The notes under the pieces: model-generated
What the model saw: the letters and a program-made list of their open reading frames with translations, nothing else
The model's database searches: none
What the model was told of the DNA's origin: nothing
NCBI GenBank assembly: GCA_025454975.1
Contig: JALONK010000001.1
Location: 62,001-126,000, forward strand
DNA length: 64,000 bases
DNA from: Bacteroidia bacterium
GTDB taxonomy: Bacteria; Bacteroidota; Bacteroidia; UKL13-3
Direction: 5' to 3'
Part shown: positions 56,354 through 64,000 of the stretch, piece by piece
How positions within the stretch are numbered: the stretch's first letter is position 1
Layout: every line of letters begins with the position of its first letter
Program-made: the position numbers and the translations under genes

Positions 56354-57271
56354 ATGTCGCACCTCACTTCCCCAGAATGGCTGAAACCCGGTGATGAAGT
56401 TGCCATTGTAGCAACCGCTCGAAAAGTAAGTAAAGAAGAAATGATGCCCGCCATCAACATCTTTACGGAATGGGGTTTAACTGTTCGAGTTGATGATGAT
56501 TTATATGCCGATGAAAACCAATTTGCAGGAAATGACAAATTAAGAGCGGCAGCTTTGAATAGGGTACTGGCGAATGAAAAAATTAAGGCGGTATTTATTG
56601 CTCGAGGGGGTTACGGAACAGTTAGGATGGTTGATTTGGTTGATTGGGATTTGTTAAGGAAAAATCCTAAGTGGATTATTGGATTTAGCGACATTACAGT
56701 ATTACACAGCCATATTCATCAACACCTGCAGCTTTGCACCATTCATGCACCAATGCCAATTAACCTGCAACCACATTTGGTGAATATTAAGGTGGTTCAT
56801 GCTTTAAAAGAAAATCTTTTAACCGGAATTTGTAGGTATCCGGATATTGTTAAACATGCATTGAACAGATCCGGAAAGGGCGAAGGCGTACTAATCGGGG
56901 GGAACCTTTCTGTGCTATATAGTTTATTAGGCTCTTCAAGTGATGTAGACACAAATGGGAAAATTCTATTTATAGAAGACTTAGACGAATATCTTTATCA
57001 TATCGACAGAATGATAATGGCTTTAAAAAGGGCCGGAAAACTTAGTGGTTTGGCTGGTTTAGTGGTTGGAGGAATGAGTGATATGAAAGATAATACCATC
57101 CCATTTGGACAAAGTGCAGAACAAATTATTGCTGATGCAGTAAAAGAATATTCATTCCCTGTATTATTTAACTTTCCTGCCGGGCATCTTCCTGATAATT
57201 ATCCCCTTGTATTCGGAAGAAAATATCAATTAACAATTTATAAGGAACATGAAATTTTGCTAATGCTGTAA
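56354..57271 (+). CDS. LD-carboxypeptidase, S66 family
   Basis: A 305-residue serine peptidase that removes the terminal D-alanine from tetrapeptides during cell-wall recycling. LKPGDEVAIVATARKVS opens the fold, ARGGYGTVRMVD is a family mark, the nucleophile Ser is in IGFSDITVLHSH (about 113), and a Glu (IEDLDEYLYHIDRM) and His (PAGHLPDNYPLVFG) complete the triad. The ATG lies 3 nt after manC, so they share a transcript. Confidence 0.93.
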   Translation: MSHLTSPEWLKPGDEVAIVATARKVSKEEMMPAINIFTEWGLTVRVDDDLYADENQFAGNDKLRAAALNRVLANEKIKAVFIARGGYGTVRMVDLVDWDLLRKNPKWIIGFSDITVLHSHIHQHLQLCTIHAPMPINLQPHLVNIKVVHALKENLLTGICRYPDIVKHALNRSGKGEGVLIGGNLSVLYSLLGSSSDVDTNGKILFIEDLDEYLYHIDRMIMALKRAGKLSGLAGLVVGGMSDMKDNTIPFGQSAEQIIADAVKEYSFPVLFNFPAGHLPDNYPLVFGRKYQLTIYKEHEILLML

Positions 57272-57419
57272 TTTGCTACACTTGTTTCTGATATTGTTTA
57301 CAAATATAATCAAGGGCTAAATTTTCATCTGTATTTTTTGTTTTAATTAAAAATTTGATAATATTGTGATACAAAGTTTACAATAAAGTGAAAAATAGCC
57401 ATCTTCAAATAATCAAAAT

Positions 57420-57449
57420 GAGTTGTACTTCTAAACCATGGTACAACTC
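57420..57449. promoter_or_regulatory. 9-bp inverted repeat GAGTTGTAC-N12-GTACAACTC
   Basis: Perfect arms at 57420-57428 and 57441-57449, 120 bp before the start of the giant T9SS protein. The inner hexamers TTGTAC and GTACAA equal the half-sites of the palindrome near the MarR gene, but with 12 instead of 6 nt between them. No T tract follows. The remainder of 57272-57569 is AT-rich and shows nothing else. Confidence 0.45.
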
Positions 57450-57569
57450 TACTGTTTGGAATATATAATATCGCCGAACATATCCGCCTGCCTAAGTTAC
57501 ATTCGATTTTCTACTCCTTCCCTTTCAGGGTTGAATTGTTTTAAAAAAAAACCAAAAACAAAAATAAAT

Positions 57570-60500
57570 ATGAAAGGAAAATTACAACAATTTAATTGGC
57601 GAATGCTTTATGTGTTCCCAATGGTATTTCTACTAACGGGGTTAGTAGGGAATGATTTATTCGGCCAATCGGTCACAGATTATATTTTTTCAACATCTAC
57701 TGGAACTACGCTTAATGCCATGACAGGCGCAGTTGCTTTATCTCCAACAGATAGAGATGATGGGGTTTCGGCAGTTCAAAATATAGGTTTTAACTTTACC
57801 TATGAAGGTACTGTGTATACTCAATTTTCTGCTTCAGTTGATGGATTTATTCGATTAGGAGGAACTCAAGCTTCTGCGCAGTTTAGTAACCTCATTACCA
57901 GTACTACTAATATTCCTAAAATTTTTCCTTATTGGGATGATTTAGCTTTAGGAACAAATGGAACATTACGCACGGCATTAGTTGGAACAGCCCCAAATCA
58001 AATTAGAGTTGTTGAGTGGTTCGTAACAGTTCCAAGGAATACCGCTGGAACAGCTAATTCTACATTTCAATTATTTATATACGAAACTACTAATTTAATA
58101 GAGTTTAGATATGGCACTATGTTAGGTCCAACTATTAGTGCATCAATTGGTTTAAGAGGAGCTGTGGCAACACCTGCTGCTTTTCATAGTGTAACAGTAA
58201 CAACAAATACTACATCAACTACAACGGCTAACAATGCTAATACAGCAGTGCCTGCCTCAGGTAGAATGTATACATTTGCACCTCCGGTTCCCTGCACAGG
58301 CACTCCTGTTGGCGGTACAGCTGTTTTAGGAAACATACCAGGATGCGGTACCGGTAACTTTAATTTAAGCGTTAATGGAGCTACTGTTGCTCCAGGTATA
58401 TCTTATCAATGGCAATCGTCGCCGGACTCTATTAACTGGACTAATTTACTTAATGATACTTTAGTTGGCTTGTCTGGAGCTCCTGTTTCAACACTAACAT
58501 ATTTTAGAAGAATAACTACTTGTAACCCTTCTTCACAATCATCAAATAGCGGATTTACATCAGTAAAACCTGTTTATGGAGGAGTTGCCAGTGCCACAAC
58601 TCCAGTTTGTGGTGACAGTTTAACTTTAAGTTTAACTTCAATCTCTGCAAATATTTCAGCAATTCAATGGGAGTCGTCAACCGATAATATTGTGTTCACT
58701 CCAATTTTTGGTGCAACCCTCACCACTCAAAAAGTGCCTACTCCATTAGCAAATACTTGGTATCGTGCTGTTGTAACTTGTACCGCATCTTCTTCAACTG
58801 ATAACTCAGTTTCAGTTGCAGTTAGACCTGCTAGAGGAGGAACAACAAGTTTAGTTTCCTCATTTTGCTTGGATAGCACTACTTTGAATTTGACTAATGC
58901 ATCTACCGGCCCGGTTACTTATTCGTGGTTAAGTTCGGTTGATAGTATAACTTGGGTACCAATGAATATTACTACTGCAACGGCAAGATTTGCCTCTCCA
59001 ACTGCAACTCGTTTTTATAGATGCGTGGTAGCTTGTGGAACTGCAACTGACACTTCTATTGCTTTGAGAGTTAACGAGCCTTGCCAAGGATTCGGTCCAT
59101 ACAGCATTACAAGAAACACCGGTGTTACATTTACGTCAATTCAATCAACAGGAACAACGTTTAACTGGTCAGGCACAAGCGCAGATGACGACCGTACATT
59201 ACCGGTTTATTTCCCTGCTGGTTTTAATTTTTCATACGCAGGTGCAGTTCGCCCGGCATTTTATATTTCAACCAACGGTTGGTTAAGTTTTGATACATCA
59301 GTTATATCAACCACTTTTACTAATGATTTAAATTCGACAGTTCCAAGATTGGTGTTAGCTCCATTCTGGGATGATTTATTTTCATTGGGTGGATCATTTA
59401 CCAACAGAAACAATTTAATTAGATATAGCGTTACAGGCACAACTCCTAATAGAGTTATGACTATTGAGTGGGCAGAAATGGAGCTATGGTCTTACCCTGC
59501 GCCTAGTATAAACTTTCAAATAAAACTGTACGAAGGTTCAAATAATATTGAATATGTGTATGGAAGAATGCAACCATTTGATGGCACCGGAACAGGTGGA
59601 TTCTCATATTCAATTGGAATGAATGGTAATTCGCCATTATTTGGACAACGTTTATCATTGTTATTAGAAAACTCTAGAAACTTTTCAACAACAACTGTAA
59701 ATAATAACCTGACAATTGCACCTTTATGTAATACATCTTATTTGTTTACATCCGGAGCAGCCTTTAATCCATCAAATACTTCCCCAATTCCAGCAAACGA
59801 CAGTTCATTGGCTCCTGTATTATTGTCAGTAAATCCAATCCCTTGTACTGATGCTTGTGGAACTTATTATTCTACAAGAGGAGCATCAGCTTCAGGTTCA
59901 ACAATCGCACCTGTATCAGGTAATGCAGATGACGATGTTTGGTTCTCATTTGTTGCACCAACAAGCGGACAAGTTAATGTATCAATAGTTGGAAGTCCAG
60001 GTTTCGACCCTGCGTTTATGGTAATGAACAATTTGTTCGATACTGTTGGTTTAGGAGCGGCTGCATCTCGCAACGCTAATACAACTGCTATTGAATCGGT
60101 TCAAGCAACAAATTTAACCGCCGGTTCAACTTACCTTGTTAGAGTATTTAATGCAGGAGTAGGTTCAGGTTCAACAAGTGGATCATTCTCCATTTGCGTA
60201 AATGAAATTATTCCTCCACCAGCAAATGATGATACTTCTGGTGCTGTAGTACTAACAGTAGGTACTGCATGTAATCCAACTACCGGAACAACAATAGGTG
60301 CCTCGGCTAGTTCACAAGCGGTTTGTGGCGGTTTAGCTGATGATGATGTGTGGTATCGTTTTACCCCAAGTGCTTCAGTTGATACAGTTACTGTAAATGG
60401 TACCGGTACATTTAGAGCTCATGTGCAAGTGTTAACCAGACTATTAACCTCTATTTCATGTGTTAATACGACCGTGAATGCAGGTACAGTAAAAATAACA

Positions 60501-62741
60501 TTAACTAACTTATTAAAAGATTCTACTTATTATATCAGAGTTTATCATACAAATGCAGGTACTGCATCCGGTGGGTTTAATATTTGTGTTAATGGAGTTC
60601 AAGCTACTGCTCCTATTGTTACTACGGGAACAAAAACAAATGTAATCACTACTTCGGCAACTGTAGCTGGAACAATTAGTGACGGAGGCTTTGCTGTTAC
60701 TTTAAGCGGTATTGTTTATAGCACAACGCCTGCACCGGTTTTAAATGGTGTTGGAGTGGTTGATTCTACAAATAATCCGGTGATTACAAATGGTTCATTT
60801 AGTAGAAACATAGCAGGTTTATTACCAGCAACTACCTACTATTATAGAACATACGCCAGAAATGTGATAGGAACCACTTATGGACCTGATAGTTCATTTA
60901 CAACTCTTGCTTCAGCTATTCCTCCAATAGTTTCAACACTTTCAGCAATTAACCTTTCTACTGTAACAGCAACTGTTCGAGGAAATATTTCAAGCAATGG
61001 TGGTGACCCGGTTACAGCAAGTGGTGTGGTTTACAGTACAAGTGGTATTCCTACAATAGGTGCTCCTGGTGTTATTGATTCAACAACCAATCCGCTTGTA
61101 ACAGCAAATAACTTCAGCCTTAACTTAGCCGGACTTACTCATTCAACCAAGTATTACTTTAGAGCTTATGCTACCAATACGGCCGGAACAGGTTATGGAG
61201 CCCTAGATAGTTTTACTACCTTACCGATTATTTCTACCTTACCATACACCGAAAATTTTGATGGTGCAACTACGCCTTGGGTAGCATCTTCAGTAAATTT
61301 AGGAACAAACTCATGGGTTAGAGGTACTCCTGCAAAAACATTTATTAATGGTGCATTTTCTGCCCCTAATGCTTTTGTGACTACCTTAACAGGCAGTTAT
61401 CTTGGTTCGGAGAATTGTGCGGTAACTTCACCTCAATTTGATTTTACTTCATTTACTACTGATCCTATCATTCGCTTTAGAAATAAATTTAAAACTGACA
61501 TTGACCCTGATTGGGATGGTGGAGTTTTAGAAATTTCGATAAACAATGGTCCATGGTCTAGATTAGATTCAATCACCGGAACTGCTACAAACTTCAACAC
61601 TACTAACAGTCATGCATGGTATAACAATGCTGCTGCTAATGGAACATTAAGTGCACATAAGTTCAATGGTATCAGTTCAAGTTACAGCTCTGCAACGAAT
61701 GGTTGGGTTGAATCAGCAACTCGTTTAACAGGTGCTGCCGGACAAAACAATGTTAGGGTACGTTTCCGCTTCTGGGCGGATGGTCTTGTTGATGAAGGAT
61801 GGGCGATTGATAACATAGAAGTTGTTGAGGTAGTTGCTCCTACAGTTGCTGCTAGCGCTGTTACCGCAACTCCGGGTAATACTAACGCTTTGGTGAATTT
61901 TACAGCAGGTAATGGACAAGGACGTTTAGTTGTTGCTCGTTTAGCAACAACTACTGCCGTTGCACCTACTAATAATACCTTATATACTGCTAATGCAGTT
62001 TTCGGTTCAGGTTCAACAACTGGTACAGGTAACTTTGTGGTGTTTAGTGGTAGTGGTACTAGTGTAAATATCACCGGCCTTACTCAATTAACAGGTTATC
62101 AATTTGATGTTTATGAATACAATGGACGTTACATGCACATTCAATTTGCTCCTGTTGCGAATGGAAATACAACTACCTTACCGGTAAATTTAGTTTCATT
62201 CAATGGAAGAAATAACAAAGGTGATGTTAAATTAAATTGGACTACAGCAGGCGAACGTAATAACAGAGGTTTCTACGTTGAACGCAGCATTGATGGAAAA
62301 TCATTCACTGAGGTTGGTTTTGTAAAAGGAAATATCACTACTGCTGTTGTTACTAACTATACACATACTGACGAACAAGCATTTGTAATCAACAACACGA
62401 ATAAATTGTTCTACAGGTTACGTCAGGTTGATTTAGATGGTAAATTTAACTATTCAAATGTGATTGTTGTATTGGAAGAAGCATCAGATAAATTCGCAGT
62501 ATCAGCTTATCCGGTGCCATTTACAAATGAATTAAGTATCAATGTCAACTCAACCTCTACAGATGCAATAACTGTTGAAGTTTATGATGTACAAGGAAGA
62601 TTATTGTTAAATCAAGTTCAAGAAACCGTAATCAATAATGTGATTAACGTGAATAATATTAATCAATTGCAATCAGGTGTTTATCTTGTTAAAGTATCAC
62701 AAGGAGGCACGCAACAAACTATTAGAATTGTAAAGCAATAA
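57570..62741 (+). CDS. Giant modular secreted protein with T9SS type A sorting domain
   Basis: 1723 residues. The signal segment is MLYVFPMVFLLTGLVG...FGQ after a basic N-terminus; the frame is open to 57438, but MKGKLQQFNWRMLY at 57570 fits secretion. Order of modules (rough): beta-sandwich 50-240 (GFNFTYEGTVYTQF), three Ig-like units 240-500 (YQWQSSPDSINWTNL), a second copy of the first module 502-735 (GFNFSYAGAVRP), two PPC-like domains 742-1010 (DDVWFSFVAP; DDVWYRFTPS), two FN3-like repeats 1013-1217 (TTYYYRTYARN; TKYYFRAYATN), a choice-of-anchor-J-like domain 1220-1417, another FN3-like unit, and the sorting domain 1642-1723. Probably an adhesin or matrix protein. Confidence 0.9.
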   Translation: MKGKLQQFNWRMLYVFPMVFLLTGLVGNDLFGQSVTDYIFSTSTGTTLNAMTGAVALSPTDRDDGVSAVQNIGFNFTYEGTVYTQFSASVDGFIRLGGTQASAQFSNLITSTTNIPKIFPYWDDLALGTNGTLRTALVGTAPNQIRVVEWFVTVPRNTAGTANSTFQLFIYETTNLIEFRYGTMLGPTISASIGLRGAVATPAAFHSVTVTTNTTSTTTANNANTAVPASGRMYTFAPPVPCTGTPVGGTAVLGNIPGCGTGNFNLSVNGATVAPGISYQWQSSPDSINWTNLLNDTLVGLSGAPVSTLTYFRRITTCNPSSQSSNSGFTSVKPVYGGVASATTPVCGDSLTLSLTSISANISAIQWESSTDNIVFTPIFGATLTTQKVPTPLANTWYRAVVTCTASSSTDNSVSVAVRPARGGTTSLVSSFCLDSTTLNLTNASTGPVTYSWLSSVDSITWVPMNITTATARFASPTATRFYRCVVACGTATDTSIALRVNEPCQGFGPYSITRNTGVTFTSIQSTGTTFNWSGTSADDDRTLPVYFPAGFNFSYAGAVRPAFYISTNGWLSFDTSVISTTFTNDLNSTVPRLVLAPFWDDLFSLGGSFTNRNNLIRYSVTGTTPNRVMTIEWAEMELWSYPAPSINFQIKLYEGSNNIEYVYGRMQPFDGTGTGGFSYSIGMNGNSPLFGQRLSLLLENSRNFSTTTVNNNLTIAPLCNTSYLFTSGAAFNPSNTSPIPANDSSLAPVLLSVNPIPCTDACGTYYSTRGASASGSTIAPVSGNADDDVWFSFVAPTSGQVNVSIVGSPGFDPAFMVMNNLFDTVGLGAAASRNANTTAIESVQATNLTAGSTYLVRVFNAGVGSGSTSGSFSICVNEIIPPPANDDTSGAVVLTVGTACNPTTGTTIGASASSQAVCGGLADDDVWYRFTPSASVDTVTVNGTGTFRAHVQVLTRLLTSISCVNTTVNAGTVKITLTNLLKDSTYYIRVYHTNAGTASGGFNICVNGVQATAPIVTTGTKTNVITTSATVAGTISDGGFAVTLSGIVYSTTPAPVLNGVGVVDSTNNPVITNGSFSRNIAGLLPATTYYYRTYARNVIGTTYGPDSSFTTLASAIPPIVSTLSAINLSTVTATVRGNISSNGGDPVTASGVVYSTSGIPTIGAPGVIDSTTNPLVTANNFSLNLAGLTHSTKYYFRAYATNTAGTGYGALDSFTTLPIISTLPYTENFDGATTPWVASSVNLGTNSWVRGTPAKTFINGAFSAPNAFVTTLTGSYLGSENCAVTSPQFDFTSFTTDPIIRFRNKFKTDIDPDWDGGVLEISINNGPWSRLDSITGTATNFNTTNSHAWYNNAAANGTLSAHKFNGISSSYSSATNGWVESATRLTGAAGQNNVRVRFRFWADGLVDEGWAIDNIEVVEVVAPTVAASAVTATPGNTNALVNFTAGNGQGRLVVARLATTTAVAPTNNTLYTANAVFGSGSTTGTGNFVVFSGSGTSVNITGLTQLTGYQFDVYEYNGRYMHIQFAPVANGNTTTLPVNLVSFNGRNNKGDVKLNWTTAGERNNRGFYVERSIDGKSFTEVGFVKGNITTAVVTNYTHTDEQAFVINNTNKLFYRLRQVDLDGKFNYSNVIVVLEEASDKFAVSAYPVPFTNELSINVNSTSTDAITVEVYDVQGRLLLNQVQETVINNVINVNNINQLQSGVYLVKVSQGGTQQTIRIVKQ

Positions 62742-62762
62742 TCGGTTTTGCTTAAATTTTTT

Positions 62763-62794
62763 AAGCCCATCAGGTACGCCTGATGGGCTTTTTT
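62763..62794 (+). terminator. Strong terminator after the giant T9SS gene
   Basis: A perfect 12-bp stem (62763-62774 with 62779-62790) with a TACG tetraloop and a T run. It lies 21 bp after the stop codon. Confidence 0.95.
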
Positions 62795-62834
62795 GTTGTC
62801 ATTTTATTCTTAAAATATCTTAAATTTTAAATTT

Positions 62835-62900
62835 ATGAGAAACATCATAATTTCATTAACGCCTCTACTGGTAACATATACTGCTCAAGCCGCTGCCTGA
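62835..62900 (+). CDS. Possible 21-residue signal-like peptide
   Basis: An ATG frame MRNIIISLTPLLVTYTAQ-AAA and stop. It looks like a signal peptide with a cleavage site (AQA) directly before the stop, and nothing follows in any frame that continues it. It may be a remnant of a lost secreted gene or a chance frame. Confidence 0.2.
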   Translation: MRNIIISLTPLLVTYTAQAAA

Positions 62901-62990
62901 GTTAAGAAAAATTAAGTAAAATATTATAAAAAAATTACCATACTGTTTTTATTTTATTTAAATTGAATTAAAAATCTAATAAAAACCCAT

Positions 62991-64000
62991 ATGAAAAAAC
63001 TATGTACACTATTGCTTGTTTTGCTGTGGTTAACGTTTGATGTAGGCGCTCAAACAAAGCTATCTCAAAACTTTTCAAGCACAACCTTTCCTCCAACCAA
63101 TTGGACTTTAACTGGTGCAACAGCCTTAATTAGCAGAGATGCTGCTGTAAATGGTTACGCACAACCTGCACCAAATGGCGCTGTAAAATCAGATAACTAT
63201 AGCTATAATGCACCAACAATTGCGCAATTAACTACACAAACTTTTGCTGCCTCAGTTGCGGGTGACTCATTAAAGTTCGACGTTTCTCACGCAACATATC
63301 CTCCGAATTATGTTGATAGTTTATACATTTTTGCTTTTGACGGCACAAATTTCATTCAACTTCGCGCTTGGGGATCAAGTCAAAGCATTGATACAGGAAT
63401 AACAACTGTAGCCGCGCAAAATGGTGGTTTTACTCCAACATCAGCAATTGAATGGCGAACCAAAGGCATTGCCTTACCAATAGGTACCACTCAAATTAGA
63501 TTTGTGTTTTCTTCAGGTTATGGAAATAATTTATATATAGACAATGTATTTGTTGGACAGCCTGCTCCTGCTTGTACCGGTACACCAACCGCAGGAACAG
63601 GTCCTTCTTCAATATTAGTTTGTAGCGGAAGTGCTACCTCTATTGCATTTACAGGTGCAACCGAAGGACAAGGTACAACATACCAATGGCAACAATCATT
63701 AGATAATGGCGTACTCGACCCTTGGGCTAATGTTACCGGTGGTAGTGGAGCAACTACCGTAAATTATGGTACACCAAATATCACATTCGGTAGATTTTAC
63801 AGATTAGTTGTAACTTGTACAAATAGCACTCAAACCATCAACTCTCCAAGTGTATTTGTTGGTTTAGATAGCTTCTATAATTGCTACTGCGCTCCTTCGG
63901 GAGGTTCTTGTTGGAATGGCAGCATCAATAACGTTTCAATTACTAATGGAACAATAAATAATGCTAGTACTTGCGCTTCTCCTTTTTATTCAAAATATGG
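62991..64000 (+). CDS. Modular secreted protein, 3' end beyond window
   Basis: At least 336 residues with no stop before the window edge. The signal peptide ends DVGA-QTK. Residues about 22-185 resemble a choice-of-anchor-J/MAM-like beta-sandwich (SQNFSSTTFPPTNWTLTGA; IRFVFSSGYGNNLYIDNVFVG). Residues about 188-285 form an Ig-like unit (TTYQWQQSLDNG) very like those in the giant protein upstream, starting with the same PACTGTPT pattern. A T9SS sorting domain is expected beyond the edge but is not visible. The two genes are paralogous neighbours separated by a terminator. Confidence 0.85.
   Translation, partial: MKKLCTLLLVLLWLTFDVGAQTKLSQNFSSTTFPPTNWTLTGATALISRDAAVNGYAQPAPNGAVKSDNYSYNAPTIAQLTTQTFAASVAGDSLKFDVSHATYPPNYVDSLYIFAFDGTNFIQLRAWGSSQSIDTGITTVAAQNGGFTPTSAIEWRTKGIALPIGTTQIRFVFSSGYGNNLYIDNVFVGQPAPACTGTPTAGTGPSSILVCSGSATSIAFTGATEGQGTTYQWQQSLDNGVLDPWANVTGGSGATTVNYGTPNITFGRFYRLVVTCTNSTQTINSPSVFVGLDSFYNCYCAPSGGSCWNGSINNVSITNGTINNASTCASPFYSKY

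Overview
The window is AT-rich DNA from a Bacteroidota bacterium, most likely a free-living, pigmented member of the Chitinophagales/Sphingobacteriia side of the phylum. The pointers are three large secreted proteins of which two end in a type IX secretion (T9SS) type A sorting domain, a TonB-dependent receptor with a carboxypeptidase-like N-terminal domain, many genes without a Shine-Dalgarno sequence, several promoters of the Bacteroidota type (TTTG at -33, TAnnTTTG at -7), a carotenoid operon, and menaquinone genes. The window is mostly ordinary chromosome with no phage, insertion sequence or CRISPR array that I can support.

Layout. 1-6.7 kb: a MarR regulator (cut by the window edge), a divergent TonB receptor, and a carotenoid operon (crtI, crtB, an unknown protein, idi). 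6.7-12.6 kb: ndk, purK-purE, a short-chain dehydrogenase, and a menD-menB pair. 12.7-22.5 kb: a small exported protein, an EamA and a MATE transporter, an ABC exporter, a type II NADH dehydrogenase, and a large surface protein combining a degenerate peptidase-like domain, a PD40 propeller and a beta-barrel. 22.5-23.0 kb: two identical 70-bp repeats carrying strong minus-strand terminators. 23-31.7 kb: gluQ, an MscS channel, an SDR, tRNA-Pro, two tandem paralogous lipoproteins, polA, and a HAD phosphatase plus UbiA pair. 31.7-39.5 kb: a GT-C type membrane glycosyltransferase, purM, and sugar-nucleotide genes galE, rfbB (broken by a 2-nt deletion), rfbA, a phosphoglucose/phosphomannose isomerase and a PHP-type phosphatase. 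39.5-44.8 kb: slyD and a methionine operon (metY, metX, thioesterase, hom). 44.8-64 kb: a hydrolase gene interrupted by TGA, a GC-rich intergenic island, phhB-like dehydratase, a T9SS protein, pth-rplY-prs, tRNA-Gln, kup, recQ, manC, an LD-carboxypeptidase and two large modular adhesin-like proteins.

The most interesting region is the 400-nt leader of the methionine operon. On the minus strand it encodes two short peptides, 24 and 22 residues, both very rich in Met and Cys and sharing the core MCCTMCM. The shared core is encoded by different synonymous codons, which suggests that the peptide sequence, not the DNA, is conserved. Behind the second peptide lie two hairpins that can be replaced by an alternative 8-bp pairing. 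Together this looks like a tandem leader-peptide attenuator that senses methionine and/or cysteine supply. Other points worth a second look are the 70-bp terminator repeat, the unknown protein coupled by TAATG junctions between crtB and idi, the UbiA/HAD/GT-C neighbourhood that could use polyprenyl-phosphate-pentose, the GC-rich island, and two gene-breaking lesions that could be real or assembly errors.
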